DNA of 64,000 bases, taken from CAUZIZ01 sp965219855 (GTDB lineage Bacteria; Acidobacteriota; UBA6911; RPQK01; JAJDTT01). The position numbers were made by a program, and so were the translations under genes. How positions within the stretch are numbered: the stretch's first letter is position 1; every line of letters starts with the position of its first letter. Shown here piece by piece: positions 25,217 to 32,688 of the stretch. The notes beneath the pieces were generated by a model that was not told the origin of the DNA, did no database searches, and saw only the letters and a list, made by a program, of their open reading frames with translations. The stretch is from contig CBDCOR010000006.1 in assembly GCA_965219855.1 (NCBI GenBank), forward strand, positions 1 to 64,000, written 5' to 3'.

Positions 25217-26064
25217 CTGCCGCGCTGGGCTTTCCGAGCGGCTTGGAGCAGATCGTGAGCCGGAGTCGTGCGAGCAGAGGCGACGTGCAAGTAGACCGAA
25301 GTCGCGTTCAAACTACGGTGCCCGAGCAGTACTTGGATGGTTTTCAGATCGGTGCCGGCTTCTAGCAGATGGGTGGCGAAACAATGGCGCAGCCGGTGAG
25401 CCGTAACGCCCTTTCTCAAACCGGCCTTTTCAGCAGCTCGCTTGCAGACTCTTTGGACCGAACTGACCTCCAAAGGTCGCTGCACATCCTGCCCCGGGAA
25501 GAGCCAGCTGCCCGGTCGATAGCCTTTCCAGTAGGTGCGTAGCTGCGCCAAGAGAGTTGCCGACAGGGGAACGTAGCGATCCTTGTGGCCTTTGCCCTGA
25601 TGCACTCGAACCAGCATCCGAGCTCTATCGATGTCCTCCAGATGCAGATGAAGCGCTTCGGAGATGCGTAAGCCCGTCGCGTAGATGGTCATGAAGATGG
25701 TGCGGTGCTTGAGATTGCCGATCACTTCAAAGAAGCGGTCAATCTCCTGCCGGGACAAGATCAGGGGCAGTTTCTTCTCTTGCTTGGGGAAAGGGATGTG
25801 TTCAATGGTCCATTCTTTGTTCAGACACACCCGGTAGAAGAAACGCAGAGCACAGACCGTCTGGTTGAACTGGGCCCAGGAACTCTTTTTCTTCTTCACC
25901 AGAAAGATCTGATACTGGCGGATCTCCGCGGGACCCAGTAGATGGGGCGAGCGGCCGAAGTACTGGGCGAACTTGGCCACCCGATCCACATAGATCTGAA
26001 TGGTCCGATCGGAGTAGTTGCGGATCCGCAGATCCTCGATCATACGTTGGCGTAAGATAGTCAT
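25213..26064 (-). CDS. Tyrosine recombinase associated with IS91
   Basis: 283 residues from MTILRQRMIEDLRIRNY; AAAGGAGCC lies 7 bases ahead of this ATG, which decides it over the longer frame from 26136. The fold is XerC-like: N-terminal core-binding domain (YSDRTIQIYVDRVAKFAQYF), then YATGLRISEAL with the first Arg, HRLRHCFATHLLEAG, and LGHRSLNATSVYLH with the Tyr. In the IS91 branch that has it, it is thought to resolve or integrate intermediates; the precise job is not established here. Confidence 0.9.
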   Translation of the reverse strand: MTILRQRMIEDLRIRNYSDRTIQIYVDRVAKFAQYFGRSPHLLGPAEIRQYQIFLVKKKKSSWAQFNQTVCALRFFYRVCLNKEWTIEHIPFPKQEKKLPLILSRQEIDRFFEVIGNLKHRTIFMTIYATGLRISEALHLHLEDIDRARMLVRVHQGKGHKDRYVPLSATLLAQLRTYWKGYRPGSWLFPGQDVQRPLEVSSVQRVCKRAAEKAGLRKGVTAHRLRHCFATHLLEAGTDLKTIQVLLGHRSLNATSVYLHVASARTTPAHDLLQAARKAQRGR

Positions 26065-26265
26065 GATAGGCTCCTTTCGTGTGGTAGGTTGCTGTGTGGT
26101 AACAACACCTTGCCTCACGAGGGAGCCTTTCGACAACTCCCAGCGCCGCCGGAATCTTCAATGGATAAGGGGATCTGACAGGAAAGGTCCTACCGCTGAA
26201 AGCGGTTTGGTTCAACCCAACTTATCTTGCATTCTAATCTGCAGAGCAGCTAGTAGGAAGGAGGT

Positions 26266-26474
26266 GAATCCTGAAGGGATTCCGTATTTCAGCCCAGGTT
26301 TCCGACCCCTGGGTCAACGGTGTTGCCCCTGGATTTCAACCCTGAATGGGTTGCGCACAGAAGGGCAACGAATGGATCAGGACGCAACCCTTACAGGGTT
26401 GATTCTTCAGGGGTTGACTCTCTTACCCAGGGTTGGGAAACCCTGGGCTGGAAGACGCAATCCCGTTGGGATTG
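26266..26474. repeat. Array of six short hairpins
   Basis: Six palindromes follow each other in 209 bases: gaatcctgaagggattc (26266-26282), cccagg..cctggg (26293-26313), caaccctgaatgggttg (26337-26353), caacccttacagggttg (26385-26401), cccaggg..ccctggg (26426-26447) and caatcccgttgggattg (26458-26474). No reading frame runs through them. The arms resemble one another, as in REP/BIME-like intergenic repeats. Confidence 0.8.
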
Positions 26475-26543
26475 ACCTCGCTTGGTTTGGACAACACCCA
26501 TTTCCCATCCCTCGATTCCAGAGTCGATCCGATCCCACACCTG

Positions 26544-27065
26544 CTACGCCACCGACCCGTAGTGCTTCTTGTACATCCCGCGCCGAAAGAGCCAGCCTCC
26601 GAGCCAGCCCAGGTACCTGAGCAGCGGGTAGCGGTACTTCAAGTCGATCAGCTCGATCAAGTTCCCGTCACAGTCCCTGGCGAAGAAGAACGTGTGGCCG
26701 TGCTTCGACTCCTCGACCTCGCTGACGATCTCCACTCCCTTCTTCAACAGATTGTCGTGCCATTTGTAGGAGTTCTTCACGTCGAAGCTGATGTGCGTCA
26801 AGCCCACCCGGCTCCACGCCACTTCCTGCGCCGGCTGCTGCGGGGTGAACTCGAATATCTCGAGCATGCCGCCACCCGGTGTTCGCAGCCATCCGATCCT
26901 ACACCGCGGCTCGTCGGCGTCGACGCCGAAGAATCCGCGCACCCACGCCGGGTCGCTTTCTCCGACACCGACGAGGCGGCAGCCGAAGTGCTCCGCGTAG
27001 AACTGAACGAATCTGTCGAAGTCGGCCACTGTGACACCTGTGTGACTAAACGATCGTGCTTTCAT
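26544..27065 (-). CDS. VOC (glyoxalase/bleomycin-resistance fold) family protein
   Basis: 173 residues with two beta-alpha-beta-beta-beta modules. The first opens with FSHTGVTVADFDRFVQFYAE, where His is a likely metal ligand; the second with VGLTHISFDVKNSYKWHDNL; the end carries FFARDCDGNLIELIDLK with the conserved Glu. VOC proteins are metal-dependent lyases, dioxygenases, isomerases or binding proteins; which one cannot be told. It directly follows the GMC gene (11-base gap) and may serve the same pathway. CAGGAACGT precedes the ATG. Confidence 0.87.
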   Translation of the reverse strand: MKARSFSHTGVTVADFDRFVQFYAEHFGCRLVGVGESDPAWVRGFFGVDADEPRCRIGWLRTPGGGMLEIFEFTPQQPAQEVAWSRVGLTHISFDVKNSYKWHDNLLKKGVEIVSEVEESKHGHTFFFARDCDGNLIELIDLKYRYPLLRYLGWLGGWLFRRGMYKKHYGSVA

Positions 27066-27075
27066 ACGTTCCTGC

Positions 27076-28596
27076 CTACTTCAGATGAGTTTCCTTGATA
27101 TGGTCCGCCGCCCGCAGCGCCTGCGCGGCGATGGTGAGCGCCGGGTTCACCGAGGCCGACGACGGGAAAAACGATGCATCGACGACAAACAGATTGTCGA
27201 TGTCGTGCGAACGGCACCAGGTATCGAGGACCGACGTCTTCGGGTCGGTGCCAAAGACCGCCGTGCCACACTGGTGCGTGGTATTGAAGACACCCAGCGG
27301 GATCCTCGCGACGTACCAGGCTCCCACCTTGCGGAGCAAGCGCCGGGTCAGGACGACGAGCTGGCGGTGTGCCTCCGCGTTGGAAGCCTCCCGTTGAAGC
27401 CGAATGCGCCCGTCGTTGGTGAGGGTCACGCGATTGTCTGGCCTGGGCAAGTCCTCGCTCATTGCCAGCCACTCGACACCACGGGCAAACCAGGCCTCGT
27501 ACACCCAGGTGGGCACCCTGCGAGATCCTGGGGGGCCAGCGGCCTTGGCTATGGCGGCGTGCGAACGTCCCTGCGACTGAATCTGCCCGAGGGGGTAGCC
27601 GACCTCGGGACCACGTAGGTAGAAGTCGTTGATCGCGACGGTCTTCTGAAACATCGTGTCGTGGCGGGGCGGCATGAGTGCGCCGAGCATGGTGACGAGG
27701 TGCGCCATGTAGTTGCGCCCAACCAGCCCCGACGAGTTTGCCAGGCCGTCGCGATGCAGGTTGCTCGCCGAGCGCAGGAGAAGTGCGGCGGAATTCACCG
27801 CACCACACGCAACGACGAAAAGCGGCGCTTCGACGCGTACCGGCCGTCCATCACGGGTGACTTCCGCCGCAAGAACCTTGTCGCCGCCTCCGTTGGTAAC
27901 GAGGCGCTCCACATGGGTGTTCGTCCACAGCGTGACGGCGTCGCGCTCGAGTGCGGGTGATACCGAGCAGACGTCGGCGTCGCTCTTCGCCCGTACCTTG
28001 CAGGGATACGAATTGCAGGTGTCGCAGAGGATGCAGCCGTCGGCTTCGCCTGGACGCAGCAGCCCCAGCGGTAGGTGAGACGGGTGCAACCCGAGCGCAC
28101 GCAGCCGTTCGACGATCAGGGCGATGCGCCCCTGGTGCTCGATGGGTGGGTGCGGAAACGGTTCCCGCGGCGGCTCGGTCGGGTCGGGCCCTTCCTCGCC
28201 GTGCACGTGGTAGAGCCGCTCGGCACGGTCGTAGTAGGGCGCCAGCGTCTCATAGGCAATGGGCCATGCTGGTGAGACTCCTCCCAGGTGCTGGATCTCG
28301 CTGAAGTCCTCGCGACGTAGGCGGTACAACACGGCCCCCCAGAATTTCGAGTTGCCGCCGACACAATAATGTGTGTAGGGAAGGAACTCCTTACCGCGCC
28401 CGTCGAGCCAGCGCTCAGAGGTTCGGTACCGGAGCTCGCCCCACACCGCATGCGGACTCCAGTTCTCGTCCTCCTGAGGAATGAAGTCGCCGCGTTCGAC
28501 GATGAGGCTGCGCGCCCCCGTGTCCGCCAGCGAGTATGCCAGCGTGCCGCCTCCCACGCCGCTACCGATGATGACGATGTCGAAGCGTTCGATCAC
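27076..28596 (-). CDS. GMC family FAD oxidoreductase
   Basis: 506 residues. FDIVIIGSGVGGGTLAYSLA is the FAD-binding dinucleotide fold, VERGDF the ribose-binding acid, YCVGGNSKFWGAVLYRLR the GMC signature region, and CILCDTCNSYPCKVRAKSDA a Cys-rich insert found in a bacterial subgroup. The C terminus THQCGTAVFGTDPKTSVLD and VNPALTIAAQALR hold the active-site His and the second FAD loop. It oxidises an alcohol, often a sugar or sterol. ATG overlaps the Gfo/Idh stop (28593-28596), so the two form an operon with the VOC gene. Confidence 0.92.
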   Translation of the reverse strand: MIERFDIVIIGSGVGGGTLAYSLADTGARSLIVERGDFIPQEDENWSPHAVWGELRYRTSERWLDGRGKEFLPYTHYCVGGNSKFWGAVLYRLRREDFSEIQHLGGVSPAWPIAYETLAPYYDRAERLYHVHGEEGPDPTEPPREPFPHPPIEHQGRIALIVERLRALGLHPSHLPLGLLRPGEADGCILCDTCNSYPCKVRAKSDADVCSVSPALERDAVTLWTNTHVERLVTNGGGDKVLAAEVTRDGRPVRVEAPLFVVACGAVNSAALLLRSASNLHRDGLANSSGLVGRNYMAHLVTMLGALMPPRHDTMFQKTVAINDFYLRGPEVGYPLGQIQSQGRSHAAIAKAAGPPGSRRVPTWVYEAWFARGVEWLAMSEDLPRPDNRVTLTNDGRIRLQREASNAEAHRQLVVLTRRLLRKVGAWYVARIPLGVFNTTHQCGTAVFGTDPKTSVLDTWCRSHDIDNLFVVDASFFPSSASVNPALTIAAQALRAADHIKETHLK

Positions 28597-29600
28597 GGGC
28601 GAGCGGGCTCCGTGGAATCCACGCTCGCGTACACCGCGTCCATCAACCGGTGGTCCTCCCGCGCTCGCTCGAGACTCATCTCGGGTGTGTGCCCGTTCCT
28701 GATCGCGTCGACAAAGTCGCGATACATGGCGCGATATCCGCGGATGTCGCGGAAGCCGGGCAGCAGGCTCAATCGGGGCAGAGACCCGCCGCGCGTCAGA
28801 ATGAACACACCATTGGACTCGAAGGTGATGATGCCTTCGCGACCGAAGAGCTTCGACAAGCGAAGGCCGCGCAGCAGCGACGGAATCTCGCGCGAGTAAT
28901 ACAGGGCGCCCGCCGCGCCGTTATCGTACTGGAACGCTACCAGCATGCTCTTGCGCCGAGCGTCGCCCTGCAGGGGTCCCTTCTTGGACGCTGGCGGCCG
29001 GTAGCCGTGGATGGTGCAGATCTCGGGCCCCAGGCTCCCAGCCAGGTGCAGCCAGTGAATCCCTTCCTCGAAGAAAGCGTCGCCGCCGGCCATCTCCTCA
29101 TCGTTGCGCCAGTCGCCGGCCGATTTGGGCTTCTTCATGATCGTCACAAAGTGCCCGAACACCAATTCTCCAATCACGCCACTGGCCAGGAGTCGGCGAA
29201 GCTCGGCGCGAAGCGGCTTGTAGTGATCGTTCTCGCCGACGAGCACCACACGACCGGCCCGAGCGCGCGCCTCGATGACGGTTTGAAAATCGTCGAGTAA
29301 CGGAAATGCGGGCTTTTCCACCAAGACGTGCTTTCCCATTTCGAGCGCCTGCAATGCGAGCTCAAGGTGATAGCGCGTCGGCACCGCGACCACGACGGCG
29401 TCGACCGAAGGATCGCGAAGCGCCTCGTCGTAGCCCCCATAGTGCCCCACACCGCCGAAGCGACGCTGATACTCGGCTGCGCGCGCCGGGTCACGACTGG
29501 CATAGCTACAAACGATGTCGCCCCGCATCTTGTGTAGGTGCCGACTGTGTACCTGGGTGATGAACCCGCATCCGAGGAACACGAGGTGAACCGGCTTCAA
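28593..29600 (-). CDS. Gfo/Idh/MocA family NAD(P)-dependent dehydrogenase
   Basis: About 335 residues. The Rossmann motif VHLVFLGCGFITQVHSRHL lies at the N terminus, VVVAVPTRYHLELALQALEM and GKHVLVEKPAF are the family's EKP region, and EEGIHWLHLAGSLG holds the catalytic His. It oxidises or epimerises a sugar or polyol. I chose the TTG at 29600 because it is just ahead of the Rossmann strand; a longer frame from TTG 29687 adds 29 non-conserved residues. The TTG overlaps a stop codon of an upstream ribbon-helix-helix frame. It precedes the GMC gene with an ATGA overlap. Confidence 0.85.
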   Translation of the reverse strand: MKPVHLVFLGCGFITQVHSRHLHKMRGDIVCSYASRDPARAAEYQRRFGGVGHYGGYDEALRDPSVDAVVVAVPTRYHLELALQALEMGKHVLVEKPAFPLLDDFQTVIEARARAGRVVLVGENDHYKPLRAELRRLLASGVIGELVFGHFVTIMKKPKSAGDWRNDEEMAGGDAFFEEGIHWLHLAGSLGPEICTIHGYRPPASKKGPLQGDARRKSMLVAFQYDNGAAGALYYSREIPSLLRGLRLSKLFGREGIITFESNGVFILTRGGSLPRLSLLPGFRDIRGYRAMYRDFVDAIRNGHTPEMSLERAREDHRLMDAVYASVDSTEPARP

Positions 29601-29803
29601 TCGTCGCCTCCACCCCGTCCTGGGAGTCTGCGCGGCAGAACGGTGCGAGCGGCAAGAGTCCTCGGTGCCAAACTTCGGTCGCTGCAAGAGCTGATCTGCA
29701 CGGTTTCGATCAGCTCCGAGCGATTCTTGTAGCGGCTGGCGATCTTGTCCATGGCATCCAAAATGTCCTGCGAAAGAGTGATAGATATCTTGACTTTTAT
29801 CCT
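29597..29803 (-). pseudogene. Ribbon-helix-helix (CopG/antitoxin-like) frame without start codon
   Basis: The frame reads KVKISITLSQDILDAMDKIA and SRYKNRSELIET, the beta strand, two helices and loop of CopG-type DNA-binding proteins, then an unconserved Arg-rich tail ending at a TGA that overlaps the Gfo/Idh TTG. After the upstream stop (TAG, 29804-29806) there is AGG ATA AAA GTC; no ATG, GTG or TTG precedes the conserved part, so either an unusual start is used or the gene is broken. No toxin gene is next to it. Confidence 0.45.
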
Positions 29804-30058
29804 CTAAAGGTACTCCCCAAAATACCTCTCCGTCAATACGAGCGGGTGGGTCGAGAACGAAACTTCAGTGGCTTCAGCCTCCCATTCCTGATGACAGGAA
29901 ACCTGAAGTTTTCGCATTAATCGGCGGCCTGGATGTGCAAGATTCAAATGGGGTTTTAGCTTAGCCTCACCCCCGGCTGCAACGGATCGTACATGAAAGA
30001 AACTTCAGTCGAGGGACGATAGGGTAAGGAAGCACGGTCACCCGGCTCCCCTCCCTCC

Positions 30059-30091
30059 GAACTGCACGTGCGATTCTCCCGCATACAGCTC
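30059..30091 (-). ncRNA. Group II intron domain V
   Basis: On the minus strand it reads gagctgtatgcgg, then the loop gagaat, then cgcacgtgcagttc: a 33-34 nt hairpin with the catalytic-core character of domain V. It is directly downstream of the maturase stop codon and upstream of the 40-base domain VI region. Confidence 0.88.
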
Positions 30092-30096
30092 TCCAG

Positions 30097-31455
30097 TCAG
30101 TAGGTTCCTATGGATTGGACGAAACGGATATGGGCGTCAGTCAGGCTCGTGAACCCATGATCCGGAAAGAAGGCGTTGGGCCAACGGTGATTTCGACAGA
30201 GGCGTTTTCTATTCTTCCGGTTGCGCTTCAGAAGCAGGCGTCGCAAACGACGACGGATCAGACCGTCGTAGTCCTTGAAGATGTTCCAATGACAGTGCCG
30301 GAAGTAGTTGAACCAGCCTTGCGTCGAGCGATTGAGCCGCTGGAGGATGACCTCCAGCGAGTCGCCCGACTTGCGCGGCGTCAGCTCGTGAATGCGCTCG
30401 ACGAACTTTCGGTGGCTCTTCGCTCGTGGAAACCGAAAACGGCCTCGGAACGAATCGCCCAAGAACGAAAAGCTCTTCTCTCGCGAGTCCACGATGTGTG
30501 TCTTCTCGGGATGCAGTCTCAGCCCGTTGTCCTCCACCCAGTCCCGCCCTTCGGCCAGGGCCGCTTCAGCCTCCTCGGGTGCGCGACACAGCAGGACAAA
30601 GTCATCCGCGTAGCGCACCATCTGGAAGCCCAGATCGGCCATCCGATGGTCCAGGGGATTGAGGTAGGCATTCGACAACACCGGAGAAAGAACGGCGCCT
30701 TGGGGGACTCCGGCTTCCGGAATCCACTTACGCAGCTCTTCCAGTATCCCCTGATTCAGAAACAGCTGAACCAGGCCCAGCACGCGGCGATCCGATATCT
30801 TCTGTTGGATCAGGTCCAACAGTCGATCTTTCGGGATCGTATCGAAGTAACCCTTCAGATCCGCGTCGACGACATACACATAACCGGCTTCGAGCAGCTC
30901 TTCGACGTACCGCAGTGCGCCGTGGCACCCTCGCCCATGACGAAAGCCGTAGCTTCGATCATGGAACGTGGCCTCCAGAATCGGCTCGATCCCGTGGACC
31001 AAAGCCGTTTGCACGACTCGATCCCGCACGGTCGGAATCCCCAGCGGTCGCTTTTCCGAACTGCCTGTTTTGGGAATCCACCTCCGCAGCACCGCTGCCG
31101 GACGATAGGTCCCCTCACGCAGTTCTTCCTGCAACCATTCGAGTTCCTCCCGCTCGTGTTCGGCGAAATCCCCCCACGTTTGCCGGTCCACTCCCGCCGC
31201 TCCTTTCCTGCCCAAGACCTTCTCGGCCGAGCTGGAAAGGTTCCGGCTGCAAAACACCTTATCGATCAGCGTGTGCCATTTCCCTCCTCTCACCTTTCCT
31301 TTCAAAAGTGTCTCCAACATGCGATCCGTCCAAACCGCGCGATGAGCCCACTGTTCGATGCCAGCGGGCTCTCCAGCCGGGCTAGCCGAAAACGGCACTG
31401 TGACCGGGATGTAGTCCCGCCTTTGGGCGGAGTTACGTTTCCGCGATTTAGTCAT
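30097..31455 (-). CDS. ltrA: Group II intron reverse transcriptase/maturase
   Basis: 452 residues. RT motifs run from LGIPTVRDRVVQTALVHGIE through YGFRHGRGCHGALRYVEELL, VVDADLKGYFDTIPKDRLL and GVPQGAVLSPVLSNAYLNPLD to the catalytic MVRYADDFVLL; RLHPEKTHIVD follows. The maturase (X) domain is at about 340-420 (LNRSTQGWFNYFRHCHWN). There is no HNH endonuclease domain, as in En-minus classes such as class C. It splices and mobilises the intron. The ATG at 31455 follows AGGTAG. The long opposite-strand frame here is a shadow. Confidence 0.94.
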   Translation of the reverse strand: MTKSRKRNSAQRRDYIPVTVPFSASPAGEPAGIEQWAHRAVWTDRMLETLLKGKVRGGKWHTLIDKVFCSRNLSSSAEKVLGRKGAAGVDRQTWGDFAEHEREELEWLQEELREGTYRPAAVLRRWIPKTGSSEKRPLGIPTVRDRVVQTALVHGIEPILEATFHDRSYGFRHGRGCHGALRYVEELLEAGYVYVVDADLKGYFDTIPKDRLLDLIQQKISDRRVLGLVQLFLNQGILEELRKWIPEAGVPQGAVLSPVLSNAYLNPLDHRMADLGFQMVRYADDFVLLCRAPEEAEAALAEGRDWVEDNGLRLHPEKTHIVDSREKSFSFLGDSFRGRFRFPRAKSHRKFVERIHELTPRKSGDSLEVILQRLNRSTQGWFNYFRHCHWNIFKDYDGLIRRRLRRLLLKRNRKNRKRLCRNHRWPNAFFPDHGFTSLTDAHIRFVQSIGTY

Positions 31456-32271
31456 TTCGCATCTACCTTCCTGCTCCCCTTCGCTCCACCGCGTTTTGCT
31501 GCACGGCTTCCCCGCTACTATGGGAGCTCTGACTTCTGTCGAGCCGCTTCAACCGACCTCACCGGTATCGCCAGGTTCGCTCCCCTTCGGCGGGCGATAC
31601 TGCACCGCGGGCCTGGGCCATTGCTCACGCAGCGTCCCCCACTGCGAGCTCTCACGATGGGTCGTCCACGTCCCTCACCCGACAGATCTCCCTGCTTATC
31701 TCGTTTGACCTTCCGACCTCTCCATCTCCAACCACCGCATTGCCATTTCGTCACGGTCGCTTTGTCACGTTACTTCACCGCCGTGACTTGCCGCGTCTAT
31801 CCCCCCGGGCAGACCGTTCAGGTCGGAGGGATGGCCGTCGCGCGGTCAAGGGTTCGGGCTTTGCCAGGACCCTCCCCGACAGGCTTGGCCGAATCGAGTT
31901 CACTTGCGTTACGGATTGGTCGTTCGTCTCAGGTTGCTCTCCACCCTTCCTCACGGAAACGCAGTTACCACTGTCGACTTCAGGCCGGTAACGTTAGCCT
32001 GGAAGGGACTTTCACCCTTCTGATCAAACGCCTTCACAGGCGCACTAGCGGTGGCCTCCAGGCCGCCGTGCATCGAGCCAAAGGCTCGAAGGAAGAAGAC
32101 TTCGGCCTGGAGGCCAAAGCTACGTCCGCCCAATGAAGTTTCAGGTTAGCTCCGCCTCCGGCTGCGCCGGATCGTACATAAAAGAAACTTCGGGATCCTG
32201 CAGTGGCAAGGGCAAAGAGCAGCAGTCAAGAAGCAGGTAGCTGGATCAAAAGGACTCGACAGAGCCGATCC

Positions 32272-32427
32272 TCAGGAGGTGGGGCGCTCGCGGCTGCGCT
32301 GGGGCTCTACCTTATCGATCCAAGAACTTTGTCGGGAGGACTTCGAGGCCAGTAGGATGCCTCCTACCAAACCCCCGACCAGGGTGATCACCAGGAGTGC
32401 CGAGTTCCAGTCCATCTGTATCATCAT
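32272..32427 (-). CDS. Small single-pass membrane protein, divergent from the OPT gene
   Basis: A 51-residue frame starting MMIQMDWNSALLVITLVGG and continuing LVGGILLASKSSRQSSW, with one clear membrane segment and a basic, polar tail (EPQRSRERP). GGTGGAAG lies just ahead of the ATG at 32427. I do not recognise a family. It is in the 500-base space between repeat copy A and the OPT transporter, which otherwise holds no gene. Supported only by composition, start signal and hydrophobicity. Confidence 0.4.
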   Translation of the reverse strand: MMIQMDWNSALLVITLVGGLVGGILLASKSSRQSSWIDKVEPQRSRERPTS

Positions 32428-32688
32428 GAGCTTCCACCGTTCCTTTCTGCACTATCTGATGCATCCCGACAGGATTGGGTTCGGATTCGAATCAGAAAGT
32501 CACAGACCCCACGAATTTGTCGTCAAACCATAGCCAAAGAGTCACGCTCCGAACAGCCCTTATGAAGTGCTCTTGCCCGCCGGCGCTGGACAACCTGGAG
32601 CCTCCGGAGATCCTCTTCGTGATCCTCTCCGTACTTGCCGCGCCGGGGTATTCGTGCTAAATTCCGCAGCGCATCGGAGGTGGCGAAG

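Larger units (their letters stand above)
24047..26064 (-). mobile_element. IS91-type element (gene span only; ends not located)
   Basis: A recombinase gene and an HUH transposase gene overlap by ATGA and are read on the minus strand. This gene pair, Tyr-recombinase plus Y2 transposase, is known from one branch of the IS91 family. IS91 elements move by rolling-circle replication and have no inverted repeats or target duplications, so ends cannot be fixed from one copy; they probably lie between 23778-24046 and 26065-26265. Confidence 0.75.
30019..32045 (-). mobile_element. Group II intron (2027 bp)
   Basis: On the minus strand the intron begins GTGCGCCTGTGAAGG at 32045, the GTGYG 5' consensus, and ends ...CCTTACCCTAT at 30019. 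Removing it joins gagggacg to tagcggtggcc, identical to the uninterrupted repeat at 41076-41095. It has domain V at 30059-30091, a domain VI-like segment after it, a reverse-transcriptase gene in the place of domain IV, and about 590 bases upstream for domains I-III. It lies in the closing arm of the beta hairpin. Confidence 0.93.
29954..32190 (+). repeat. Composite alpha-beta-alpha repeat, copy A, split by a group II intron
   Basis: Pieces 29954-30018 and 32046-32190 join into the same arrangement seen at 41020-41226 and, inverted, at 54817-55020 and 55309-55521. Beta is a 76-80-bp hairpin (gtagcggtggcctccaggcc ... ggcctggaggccaaagctac, with inner loop stem cgagccaaaggctcg); alpha is about 55 bp, bounded by aagtttc and gaaactt. 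The right alpha is 32134-32190. The intron occupies 30019-32045. Confidence 0.85.

Noticed and set aside
26266..26474. CRISPR array
   Set aside because: The repeats are palindromes of differing sequence and spacing, there are no constant direct repeats with unique spacers and no cas genes.
31512..31517. Hexamer complementary to the 5' exon as a candidate EBS1
   Set aside because: It lies about 530 nt from the intron 5' end, too far downstream for domain I; a six-base match is expected by chance.
30115..32136. A 673-codon open frame on the plus strand
   Set aside because: It is antisense to the group II intron maturase, crosses the intron boundary and has no domain; its length comes from GC-rich codon bias.
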